Below are positions 39,732 to 50,399 of a stretch of DNA of 64,000 nucleotides, one piece after another. The notes beneath the pieces were generated by a model. The model was not told the origin of the DNA and did not search any database. It worked only from the letters and a program-made list of their open reading frames with translations. Numbering within the stretch: the stretch's first letter is position 1; the number at the start of each line of letters is the position of its first letter. This DNA comes from Saxidomus purpurata (lineage: Eukaryota; Mollusca; Bivalvia; Venerida; Veneridae), in the NCBI GenBank assembly GCA_022818135.1, contig JAFMSR010000005.1, positions 25,372,906-25,436,905 on the forward strand. Reading direction: 5' to 3'. Position numbers and translations under genes: made by a program.

Positions 39732-40302
39732 ATGCCCCCGAAAGAGGTGTCTCACAGTCTTTGTCCTCTCCATGTGCTCAATAATTGTGGTATGTAATTT
39801 TAAAATCCATGCGACACATCGGCTTGATGTGCTTGACATTTGTGACATTTGACATTATTATTAAATCCTTCAATGAATGATCAAGTTATAGTCCGGACAG
39901 GGATGTGTGCATATATACAGGATTCCATTACCTTCAAACTCTAAGTTGAGGTAGGGACGTGGGTCTTGCACGTGACACGTCGTCTTGATGTGCTTGACAT
40001 TTGTGCCAAGTTATTTTAAAATCCTTCAATGCATGACAAAGTTACAGTCCGGACACGAATGTGTGCATATATAGAGGATTCCATTACCTTCAAACTCTAA
40101 GTGTGACCTTGACCTTTGAGGTAGGGACGTGGGTCTTGCACGCGACACGTCGTCTTGATGTGCTAGACATTTGTGCCAAGTTATTTTAAAATCCTTCAAT
40201 GCATGACAGAGTTACAGTTCGGCCACGAATTTGTAAGTGGGGACGCACATACGGACAGACAGACGGACGGTGCGATTTTAATATGCCACCCTTCGGGGGC
40301 AT
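39732..40302. repeat. Tandem-repeat element bounded by ATGCCCCCGAA inverted ends
   Basis: Ends: ATGCCCCCGAA at 39732 and its complement TTCGGGGGCAT at 40292-40302. Between them are about three diverged units of 150-180 bases, each containing TTTTAAAATCCTTCAATG, an AGTCCGGACA-type word and ATTCCATTACCTTCAAACTC, then a CGGACAGACAGACGGACGG tail. The form is typical of repeats seen across bivalve genomes. It is non-coding. Confidence 0.8.
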
Positions 40303-42252
40303 AAAAATCGACTCTTCTAAACGCACTAAAACTAAAATTTAGTTTGCACTGATTTATTGATTCGGTCATTTTTTTGTCAAAACATGTCACAAGGATCCAG
40401 ATAAACATATATCCATTGCAACTTTGTGTACCTTCATAACAATATCAACGTCTCCTTTTTAACCGCGGTATCATTTTAAACAGTCACGATACGATTTTTA
40501 CCGCAAACGTCATGAACAAATGTATTATTTAGGCACTTTCGATCATGTTGCGATTAAGAAAACCTGTGCCAGAGCGCGTTATAATTATGATTAGAAAGAC
40601 ATTTGTCAGTGGTTTATACTCGTAGAAAAATAAACAGTGTCATTTTTAAACCAAAAATTATGAATCTGTGTATAGAGGATATGTGTTTGTTTCAGTGAAA
40701 TATCCATTTTATTTCACAAGGGAAAAAAACAACTGATATTTTCACGAGTGGCGTAGTGAAATAAAACTGATATTTCACTAAAACAAACAAATTTTCTTTT
40801 TATTTTATGTTCTCTTGACAAAATAATCAGGAAAATTAGGAATCATAGTAGGATGGAGTTCTCTTGTATCGCGGTACTAACGATTTCAACGGAAATAAAA
40901 TAGAAGAAAAGTATTTATCTCCAATTTATATTTGTTTGACCCTTCCCTCCAACCATTCTACTTTAAAGTGAAAACAATCTTTCATGCAAAAGTTGTTTGA
41001 ATAAAGCATAAGACGTAGGAAGTCATCCACCATGTTTCATCTTTTAAAAAAATCCAATAATTCTCTGTAATCGCGGTATTTAAATCGCGGCCCTACTTTC
41101 TGCTTATAAAATGTGCTTACACACTATAAAACTCATTATTGATTCACGGAAGTCTAAGTTAATGCATAATTTATTTATGTTAAATATTCAACAATTTTTA
41201 CTGGAAAATTATAGAACAGATAAATTATCAGATTGTATCGACGCCATATTGTTTTCTCTTCTTGTCGAGTACAGCGGGGCCATCTCAACTCGATGTATCT
41301 TTTAAACGAAAACAGACTCCTATAGTCCTTTTTTTCTTGTCAAATGTTGACAAAAGTCATATTGTCCAATTTAATGAAGGTAAACTTTACTGTCTCTGAT
41401 TATTCTTCTGACTGCCGACCACAATTGAGACCGCGTAAGTCATTTTCATTTGCGGAGCACGTGCTAGTGTCCGTTATTTTTTGTGTTCAAAGTGACGGCC
41501 CCTAGACACGCTTACTGGCGCCGTCACGTGATGAAAACAACTTTATTTGTAAAAACAATATGGCTGCCGAGATTTAAATACCTTTCAAGGCTTTCGAATC
41601 AAATTTATTCTAATAAGGATAATTTTTTGGATGAGCGGGATGACGAGGAGAAACATTTTTGTATGAAATGGGGTTATTACATGAAAGGTTACTTTATCTT
41701 CCCATTTACAACGAAATATTACATTATTTAACGTGACCTATTAGACTCTTGTTGACGTAAAGGTGTCACTACAGTGTCAGCCTCGTTACGATCGGAAAGG
41801 AAAATTAGAAAAGGGAGATTACCGCGATACCAGTTAACCCGCGATATGAGCAGAAACTACTATATTTTCATTCCCCATGGACATCCCCATAATAATAAAA
41901 ACCGCATTACTTCCATCATTACTGATAGAGCAACAAAAGTAGTTTTAAAGTTTATTTCATATAAAAGTTTTTAAAAGTCATATTTACATTTGTATCTCTA
42001 TCATTCAATGAAACTGAAACATCAATTTATAAGATATGAATTGAAACAATTGTTAAATAAACAAGTCTGCACTTCGTCACACCATGAATCGCGGATTAAT
42101 ACTCAATCAACAAAAACAGTGAATCCACTGCTTCAAAACTGTGGATTATCACTTTTTATTTCATTGAGAAAACTCTTTAATTCACTCGAAAACATAAAAT
42201 AAAACATTATAATTCCCCATTGAATATGATGGGAACTTGTAAAAATCGGCTA
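40303..42252. other. Intergenic with one hairpin
   Basis: Apart from the hairpin at 40686-40787, no gene or repeat boundary is clear. Short open frames between 41111 and 42202 show no family resemblance. Confidence 0.4.
40686..40787. repeat. Hairpin with GAGTGGCGTAGTGAAATA core
   Basis: Arms 40686-40717 and 40756-40787 are near-perfect complements (TTTCAGTGAAATATC... against ...GATATTTCACT) around a 38-base loop. Probably the core of a short foldback element. Confidence 0.8.
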
Positions 42253-42265
42253 TTTAAGAAATAAT

Positions 42266-42420
42266 ATGTATCCATGTTTGGTTTATCGTAGAATAACCCG
42301 AGTTGGGAGTTTTTATGCGCAAGAATATATCACGAAGGCCGAAGGCCTGAGTGATATATTATTTCGCATAAGAACGACAAACGAGGGTTATTCTACCATA
42401 AACCAAACTTGGATACTTAT
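42266..42420. repeat. Perfect-like hairpin, about 70-bp arms, left
   Basis: ATCCATGTTTGGTTTATCGT at 42268 pairs with the complement ending near 42415; the tip is GAAGGCCGAAGGCC around 42335. A matching hairpin lies at 46055-46210. Confidence 0.85.
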
Positions 42421-42427
42421 TATTTCG

Positions 42428-43091
42428 ATTCTAACACGACTTATTTGAAACAACATTTGAAGAAAATGAGAGAACTATTTTCATCGAACGTAATTTACAC
42501 TTGCGTGCTACGCACCTAGATTTGGCCGTTGAAGTTTCCTCCCGCGAACACTGTAAAGACGCTGTTTCAATGTGACTTTCATTCATGAAAGATGTATACG
42601 CGGTGTTTCAGATTTTTCATCAACGTAAACTACAGTCTCATAAGAAAGAAAAACTTTAATAATTTTAAAGTAAATATAACAGGAATTTCCTTTATAGAAA
42701 TAGTTCGAATTTTCAGGGTACGCAATAACGGTTCAAGTTACGAAAAATATTAGTAACGGGTATAGATAAATGACGTCACAGTTTCTCTTGATTGATGACG
42801 TCACTGTGTAAACAAAAAAACAATAACAACACAACAGTAAATAAAGTCAGTATAAATGGTATCGTAACATTAATCAAGTTAACTGGACGTGTGTCATCCA
42901 TCGGATCCCCCCGCTTTGCCCCAAGTCATCCACAGTATGCCATGTAAGATCCTCTATACGTCGGGTAAATTGAACAGCCAAAATACGATGCGCGTGCAAC
43001 GTCGCTCAAGGTCGGTTTATTGCAGAATAACCCAAATAAATTTTGTTCTACATGTATGTAGGTTACATGTATTCGCTGGTCGTGTTAGAAT
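42428..43091 (+). mobile_element. Inner element, left copy (ATTCTAACACGAC ends)
   Basis: 664 bases with 13-base perfect terminal inverted repeats: ATTCTAACACGAC at 42428 and GTCGTGTTAGAAT ending at 43091. Its partner is 45427-46048 in inverse orientation. Non-coding; the size and ends suggest a MITE. Confidence 0.75.
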
Positions 43092-43109
43092 TATTAGGAA
43101 CCATTGACT

Positions 43110-43620
43110 TGAATTGATTGAAATTTCATATACTGCCTCACTGTCGATGAGATGCCGTTTTATTTGGAAGTTCCAGTTCAATGATTTTTCATGGAGTTAT
43201 TGCCGTTTGATTACTTTTCACATACCTTCACAGGCTGAAATTCCAAAAAAAAATCTTTATGAGCTTTCCTAACAAGAGGAAATGTTTGCAAGTAAGTTCT
43301 GATTCAATAATTTTCTTTCACTGCATCATGACCCTTTCATTACATGTACAAATAGAATTATAGCACTTGTGTGCAGTCTTACCCGGGCTATGTTTCAGGA
43401 ACTACTGACTCGAGACCAATCAAACATCATAGACTGCTTCGTTATCATGAGGAGATGCGCATATTTTCAACACGTTGCAGTTCAATGACTTTTCGTGTCT
43501 GCGCTACCTCTCAGCAACCACAAATCATCAGTGGAAGCTTCCCTAGCCGAAAAGATACGCATATTTACAATATGTTTAGGTTCAATGATTTTCTGATATA
43601 ATTAAAGCTTCTTTCACATA
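43110..43620. repeat. Degenerate tandem repeats in the inverted-repeat spacer
   Basis: Three loosely similar units (around 43120-43200, 43425-43500, 43545-43600) share TTCAATGA(C/T)TTTTC or TTCAATGATTTT preceded by a GA(G/T)ATGC-type word. The open frame 43371-43601 across them is probably accidental. Confidence 0.45.
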
Positions 43621-45426
43621 GATGCATCGCGTCAGCAGGGGACTGGTCATGTGGTTCTTGTTTTGTCCGTATATGTCAAGAAACAGGCATGAATAAACGA
43701 ATCAGTGGTAATTAAATTGACAGAACAGTTTGTGCTACTTTTTAATCCAGTGAAAGGTTCCTATTCCATTAAAAAGGCAATATTTATGTTATATTAAAAT
43801 AATAATTTCATGTTTTAGATAGGACTATATTACATTACAGCGCGCTAAATATCTGTATATTGTAAGTATGTTAATTATTGTAATGTGGACCTTAACAGTT
43901 TACAATTTGCATTTGTTTCACCTACAGACAATGTTTTGCATTTTAGGGCGGAGCTTAACTCTGTGATGGTATGGTCGTACTTACGGAAATAATAAGTAAA
44001 ATTATTGTCATATAACAGATATTCAGTCAATGAGGAAAGGAAAAATAAATATTGATTCTTTGAATGAAATGGGAACATTGGGTTGGATTAGAAAGTAGAA
44101 TAATCAGCTGACTGTCTTACTGTCTGTCTGCCAGATCAGAGATGGTCAATCTGCGACTCCATCTGTCTAATCAGAGATGGTCTGTTGATTTAGAAAAAAA
44201 CCCGCACACCTTGCGTACAAAAAGAAATCAGTCCATGTGTTCAGACGTTGTAAAGATAAACATGTAAATATAGAACAATATAAATATCGATATCCATGCT
44301 CATACCATCTGTGCCAGTCTCATATACATGTGTATGGAGATGAAAAAACTACAATTTATATGCACTCGCACATATAGTTTAACGTGACATTATTTTAAGT
44401 TTAGAAATTGTTTATTATATTTAAACGGATCGTATAGAGCTTTTGAAGAGTGTTTTACTGTGTTTATAAATAACCATCTTCTATTGAATTAAAAGTGTTA
44501 AAAAGCGGGTCGGTTTATTTGAAAGAAGTAAAGATCTGATATACACACGGCGCATACTAGTACACAACCGCAGTACGGGTATTAAAGATGACCTAAAGGT
44601 CATTTGTGTTTATGATCGTGATATACATGTGCTGTGTAAACATGATTACAAATGTATTTAATAAGAATTCAAATGTTGGAATTTTTAAAGCTGACAACTG
44701 AGTTTAACCAACAGTTAATACACTTACCGACGGAATTTGAAACCTTGCAAGGTACTTTTGTTACTTTATCTCTCTCTTTATAATTCGTTTTCATCTAAAT
44801 TTTAACATGATGTATTATCAGAACTGGTAGATCTACATGTATAATGCATGTACAGTATAGCTATAAATTAGATTATGTACTATACAAGATTATAACGTCA
44901 AATATCAATAATTATGCAGCTTCAGTGAGTGTTTTATACTGCATACTGAATGTATGCATTCATTTAATTACCTTATATGTTATCTGCAGTAAGTATCATA
45001 TCTTTATTCCATATTTTGTTTATATTTGTTATGCAATGCAAACGGTCATTAGTTGACCCTTTGGCTATATCTTGACAGCATGATCATTTCATTCGACTAT
45101 TAAAGTTAAATATAGAAGCATGTATCTCCTGTATAGATCTAGATCTATAAATTAATTCTTACCTCAAACTGAATGAGAAAAGGAAATCTGACACCAGAGA
45201 CAGCCCAGGTTTTTTTTTAATTTAACCATAAGAGTCGTTCTGCTTTAATGTCTTAACTCAGTGACAGTGGCCTACATCTATAGCGCTGTTAGCCAGTCAC
45301 TTTAAAAACTGTTTTATCCATCTATCGAAAATATGTAGCAGCGGATTGATGGGGAGTTTATAACCACGACTTTCTCATACAGGTCTTACGAATTTAAGTC
45401 ATAAACATTCAAAAATTCAAATATGT
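43621..45426. other. Rest of the inverted-repeat spacer, no gene recognised
   Basis: AT-rich. ATCAGAGATGGTC is repeated near 44134 and 44170. No transposase-like frame is present. Confidence 0.4.
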
Positions 45427-46048
45427 ATTCTAACACGACCAGCGAATAACTTACATACATGTAGAACAAAACCTATTTGGGTTATTCTGCAATAAACCGA
45501 CCTTGAACGACGCTGCACGCGCATCGTGTTTCGGCTGTTCAATTTACCCGACGTATAGAGGATCTTACATGGCATACTGTGAATGACTTGGGGCAAAGCG
45601 GTGGGATCCGATGGATGACACATGTCCAGTTAACTTGATTAATGTTACGATACCATTTACACTGAATTTATTTACTGTTTTATTGTTATTGTTTTTGTTT
45701 ACACAGTGACGTCATTAATCAAGAGAAACTGTGACGTCATTTATCTATACCCGTAACTACTATTTTTCGTAACTTGAATCGTTATTGCGTACCCTGAAAA
45801 TTCGAACCATTTCTATAAATGAAATTCCTGTCACATTTTTTTGAAAATAAGATTATTAAATTTTTTTATGAACAATCTGAAAACCGCGTGTACATCTTTC
45901 ATGAATGAAAGTAACATGATTGAAATAGCATCTTTACAGTGTTCGCGGGAGGTAACTTCAACGGCAAAATCTAGGTGCGTAGCACGCAAGTGTAAATTAC
46001 GTTCGATGAAAATAGTTCTCTCATGTTTCAAATAAGTCGTGTTAGAAT
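45427..46048 (-). mobile_element. Inner element, right copy (ATTCTAACACGAC ends)
   Basis: 622 bases, reverse complement of 42428-43091 with small deletions, bearing the same 13-base perfect inverted ends. Confidence 0.75.
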
Positions 46049-46054
46049 CGAAAT

Positions 46055-46210
46055 AATAAGTATCCAAGTTTGGTTTATGGTAGAATAACCCTCGTTTGTC
46101 GTTCTTATGCGTAATAATATATCACTCAGGCCTACGGCCTTCGTGATATATTCTTGCGCATAAAAACTCCAAACTCGGGTTATTCTACGATAAACCAAAC
46201 ATGGATACAT
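46055..46210. repeat. Perfect-like hairpin, about 70-bp arms, right
   Basis: Reverse-orientation counterpart of 42266-42420; AAGTTTGGTTTATGGTAGAA pairs with TTCTACGATAAACCAAACAT. The tip is at about 46130 (CAGGCCTACGGCCTTCG). Confidence 0.85.
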
Positions 46211-46249
46211 AATTATTATTTCTTAAATTATAATTATACTTATCGTTTT

Positions 46250-46304
46250 ATGCCGTTTTTCGAGGTTCACTTGCCAGGCAGCACTGACGAAGTCCATTTG
46301 CTAG
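46250..46304 (+). CDS. Candidate alternative first coding exon of OST-alpha copy 3
   Basis: An ATG opens an 18-codon frame that ends in phase 1 at a strong donor (GGTAAGG). That is the phase needed to join exon 2 at 47074. The last residues (LPGSTDEVHLL) loosely resemble the end of the standard exon 1 (FPGTDEFYA). It sits between the end of the large inverted repeat and the standard exon 1. It could be a real alternative start, a decayed duplicate of exon 1, or chance. Confidence 0.35.
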
Positions 46305-46340
46305 GTAAGGGATTTCTTGTGTTTCGTATGTTGCGTCGTT

Positions 46341-46366
46341 TGTGTGTGTGTGTGTGTGTGTGTGTG
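46341..46366. repeat. (TG)13 microsatellite before OST-alpha copy 3
   Basis: Perfect dinucleotide run 85 bases upstream of the copy 3 ATG, between it and the candidate alternative exon. Confidence 0.95.
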
Positions 46367-46450
46367 ATTATAACATAAATCTATTTAGATCTATACCTTT
46401 TAAATGCTTCAGATACAATGCTACTGAGTCTTGGCGTTTAAATTTTGAAG

Positions 46451-49400
46451 ATGTCGAAACCTTGTTCGGACGACTTTCCCGGTACAGACGAATTCTATGC
46501 AGGTAGTATAGTTATTCATTCATCTGGAATATAAACTACCGTCATGGTCCTTCTATTATCAAGACCTTGACTGAAACAACACTTTTCAAAACTCTGACAA
46601 AATGGTTGCTCTCTACCGTATAAGCAATAACATTTTTGTGAACATGCATGTTATCTCTAAAAGAAGCGCAAGCAGTAAGAAGTTCGTTATTTCCTCAGCT
46701 ATATTTAGACAAATCCAATGTACAGACGTTTTAGCTTCTTTTATCAATTTGTTGTAATTTATCAAGTACAGTCGTGCAACTCTTTTCGGTTTGGTACAAA
46801 GCATGGTTTTATCGGGTTTGCTTTGAAACACAGACACACTGGGCTCGATCCCAGATACGAACAAATGAGGTATATGCTTTGGCAAGACTAAAACTAAGAT
46901 TGAACATGTTCCAGTGCACTTTGATTTTAATGTTACATTTTTTTTATTCCGTAAATGTTGGTTCGGTCATTAATGGTGACTCGAGAGCAGTTTATTCCAG
47001 TTGATATACATGTACATGCAACTTGTTTCGAAATCAGCTTGAATAAACTCGCATAAAACAACTTTTATTTCAGAAATCTCTTCCGATGTTAGTGTTATTT
47101 CTTTCTTGACTGTGTCCTGTATTCTTGCGGCGTTATGTATAGGCATCTTCGTGGAGGAGTTGATATTTTTACAACGTATCTATTACGGAAATGAAACCAA
47201 AGTGATGAAATTGGCAACAATTCTTGGTTTGTATCCAGTAAGTTAATAAGTATGTGTTTCGTGTTGAAAATTTCATAAAAAAGACGATCGCTTTGTTAAC
47301 ACAATTTATCTTTATCTAACGAAATAACACTTTAACACAGTTTATATGATCTAGGATGATTCTGATATGAATTAACGACTTGTTAGAATCAGACTAACAT
47401 ATTAAGTCTTGTTTTCTTTTATATGCATGGTAAAATTGGGGTTTCGGCATTCAGTAAGCTGAGTGAATGTAAATTACATAGCTACTCACGTGATCTTCTT
47501 CTGCAGGTAACTGTACTGACGTCATTGATTGCCTTGCTGGTTCCTCGAAGCACATTGTTACTCGATCTCATCGCGTCATGGTAATCACCTGTTTTTATAG
47601 TTCGCATATTACATGAACATGATGAGCGGAATTAACTTCTAGATTGTCACCTTGTGGGGATATCTGTTCTAAAATTTGAATTTAATGACATATATTTAGA
47701 AGTACACATAGTCCAATTTCATTTTATCAGCGTTGACTTTCATGTTGAAAGAGTTATGTAAAATTATCTACGGTTCAACCTGTCTTAAGAGGCCGGCCAA
47801 GGGGTGCCTGAAAATAACCACTTAAAGCACTATGCTGCTAGATGCAGACGTATTTAATATTTAGTGGTCCAATTGTATACATTTAAGATAGGCAGCTGTT
47901 GTATTGAGATAACCACTTATGCAAATTTAGCTCGAGATATGAGTTTCTTATTTTAGAAGGTACAAAGAAATCAGTGTAGTGAAAATCGGAATGGCATAAA
48001 AAACGAAATGGCATTAAAAGCGAAATGGCATTTAACAATTACTAACCTTTGGCTATTAATTGATTTAGATTTACTATGTTGTTGAGCGTTGAATGTTTTT
48101 ATGTTTCTCGAGAAATGTTTTTATTTTCCTCTGCAGCTACCTCTCGGTATGTTTTTACACGTTTGTTACTCTGACCATCGATTATTTTGGAGGAGAAGAG
48201 AAAATGTTAGAAGTACTCGCAAATGATAAGATACAAACAAGCACACCGCCATGCTGTTGTTGTTGCTGCTGCATACTTAAACCTATGAAACTGACCAGGT
48301 TGAAATGTTGATCATATTCGTTAAAACTAGATACTATGTCTGTTTATTAAAATGAACGTGCAGTTTTGTCGATGTATTATTTAAGGGGATAAGTTGAACA
48401 GTTCTGTTTACTCGGTAATGTCCGGAAATTTTCGGAAAGAAGCTTTAAGTACGACATTGGAACCGGCGAAACAATCAACTTGTCTAAAAGATAATTTTTT
48501 TCATCTCTGGAAGTCTGTCGGAAGTTAAGGTGTCGCTCGCTTAATTTTGCAGATCACGACTTCGAATCCTGTTTTGGGATCAATATCCAACGTCCTGTTA
48601 AGACACCATTATAAAAACCGGAAGTTAACCAAATTTGACGGTCCATGTGTATATTGTATCGAAATTCTAAGTCTGAGACATTTCACCTTGGGTACACATA
48701 GCGGTCTGAGAAGTTTCAACTTTGTCAGACATAATTACATTGGCCACGTTCAACGTTCAACGTTCAACGTTTACATCACTTTGGTTAACGTCATCAGCTT
48801 TTTTTTCGTTTTATGTAACCACACTTTTATTCAAAGACTTGATAATTTAGATAAATATGAAAAACATCTGATGTAACAGAAGCCAATGTTGTTCAAGACA
48901 CTACTTACAATGTACATTGTATAATGTCCATATCCTTGTTGTTGCTTTTTCATATATTTAGTTTAACCTTTACAATTCCAGGAAAGGTCTCATGTTCTTT
49001 AAACTGTGTTCCTTACAAGTTGCTGTTATAAGACCAATATTGCTGTTCATTGCTGCAGTCCTATGGACAGATGGCAAATACGTCAAAGGACTCGTGAGTA
49101 CAGCTTTCAACATAATTTAAATTATCAAATGGTTTGCAAATGGCGTTGTACAAAGAGTTAAATCATTATAAAATCCATACCGAAAACAAATTGTACTTAC
49201 AGTTAGGGAGGGGAGCTTAAAACACTCCATCGCCACAGTTTCGTGTTATTCTTGCTCACCATAAGGATACTGCAACTGTTTAAATACAGTGTATGTCTGG
49301 TAATAACAGTCATGAATAATGACTACACATGTTTATTCGGCTATCAGACTAAAAAGAGTTATCAATACAAATAAAATCGTTCTGCACGAAAACTGGATTT

Positions 49401-50389
49401 TTCAGAACTTGGAAACATGTCTTATTTTGACATTTCTAACTTTAGAGAAATCTACGTGCATATAATCAGAAATTAATGAGCTTGGATTTTATTTCTTTTA
49501 TCTGTTTTCTTTTATTTTATCAGAATGGTTCGACGAGTTTCCTTTACATCACCATTGTTACCATGATCAGCACGATCTTTTCGATGTACGGAACCATGGT
49601 TTTATTCAGAGCTTCCAAACTTCACCTGAAACATTATCTTCTATGGCAGAAGTTCATGTCGTTCAAACTACTATTAATAGTGCTAAATGTACAAAACCTT
49701 GTGTTTGGTATTTTAGCCGCATTTGATCTTCCAGAATGTGTTGGAACACGAGGACCAAAGGTTCGAGGAAGCTGTAAGAATTCAAACATTTTTTCTTCTA
49801 GACTACATCTTTACTAAAAAGCTAGCATGGTGTGAAAGTCCTTTTTGCATTCTTATATCAAAGACTTAGTAGATCTTCGAGTTATTTTCTATAAAATCAA
49901 TTGAAGTGTTTCTGTAATGCATTATCCCTTTGACAGTGCAATAAAGATCGGATAGGTCAATGGCTTAAAATGTCCGAGGAAATATAATCAAATTACCGAT
50001 TTTTACCAATGAAAAAGCGTATTAAATACATCTTTACTTTTGTTTCAGATATTCACCATTCTGTCCTGGTAATGGAGGCATTTCTACTCGCTCTGTTGGC
50101 TCGGAAAGCTTATCGCAGAGACGAGCGTGACATCAAAGGACCTGTAACTGATTCAGAAGAGGCAGGTTTCGCTCCTGATGATGTTGTTGACAAGCAAACC
50201 AACCCTATAAATAATGGCAATAGTTCTGATAATCTTGATGTATCTGTTGAGACAGCGAACGGTCATACAGGTACTAGATATGGTGCATACGATAACAAAG
50301 GTGCTAACCTCACTGACACTACCGAGGCTGACGCTGAAGGGGATGGTGCAAATGTTAAACCTGTTGATCTAGACGAGATTGTGACTTAA
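46451..50389 (+). CDS. SLC51A-like: Organic solute transporter alpha-like protein, copy 3 (7 coding exons, 384 aa)
   Basis: Exons: 46451-46502, 47074-47237, 47507-47580, 48137-48298, 48982-49093, 49524-49773, 50049-50389. All introns are GT-AG with phases 1,0,2,2,0,1. Features follow copy 2: ISSDV at the start of exon 2, PRST in exon 3, DYFGG then TPP-Cys7 (about residues 133-142) in exon 4, LWTDGKY in exon 5, GTRGPKVRGS at the end of exon 6, and EAFLLALLARKAYRR in exon 7. It differs from copy 2 by a much longer last exon: about 90 extra-membrane residues rich in Asp, Asn, Thr and Gly, probably a cytosolic tail. The 5' region is unusual: a 4-kb inverted repeat ends at about 46228, and a candidate alternative first exon (46250-46304) and a (TG)13 tract lie just upstream. 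Membrane transport function is inferred from the family; no partner subunit is seen. Confidence 0.9.
47987..48036. repeat. 17-bp tandem repeat, three copies (intron 3 of copy 3)
   Basis: CGAAATGGCATTAAAAG and near-identical neighbours at 47987, 48004 and 48021. Confidence 0.85.
48517..48570 (+). repeat. Degenerate tRNA-derived SINE head (intron 4 of copy 3)
   Basis: AGTTAAGGTGTCGCTCGCTT followed by GACTTCGAATCCTG resembles the D-arm to T-arm part of a tRNA-derived SINE; the B box is GACTTCGAATCC. It is too diverged to be a tRNA gene. Confidence 0.35.
48746..48770. repeat. ACGTTCA heptamer, about three and a half copies (intron 4 of copy 3)
   Basis: Perfect short tandem repeat ending in ACGTTTACATC. 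Confidence 0.9.
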
Positions 50390-50399
50390 AACTATGGAA

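Larger units (their letters stand above)
42253..46228. mobile_element. 4-kb inverted repeat with about 0.8-kb arms
   Basis: The left arm (42253-43091) and right arm (45427-46228) are reverse complements with high identity, separated by 2.3 kb. Each arm is composite: an outer hairpin of about 155 bases (42266-42420; 46055-46210) and an inner element bounded by ATTCTAACACGAC inverted ends. Open frames in the arms are mirror images and are not genes. The right end lies about 220 bases before the ATG of OST-alpha copy 3. Confidence 0.85.

Noticed and set aside
42266..42448. 60-codon open frame mirrored at 46028-46210 on the other strand
   Set aside because: It is a by-product of a hairpin within the inverted repeat. 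Both strands of the palindrome give nearly the same peptide, and no domain or splice context supports a gene.
42889..43107. 72-codon open frame with a near-identical copy at 45417-45623 minus
   Set aside because: It lies inside the non-coding arms of the inverted repeat. The conservation reflects DNA duplication, not protein selection.
48547..48876. 109-codon open frame in intron 4 of OST-alpha copy 3
   Set aside because: It lies within an intron whose flanking exons join perfectly in phase, and it contains a SINE fragment and a heptamer repeat.
18123..50389. A linked OST-beta (SLC51B) partner gene
   Set aside because: I looked for a short single-pass membrane protein in the intergenic spaces and introns and found no convincing candidate.
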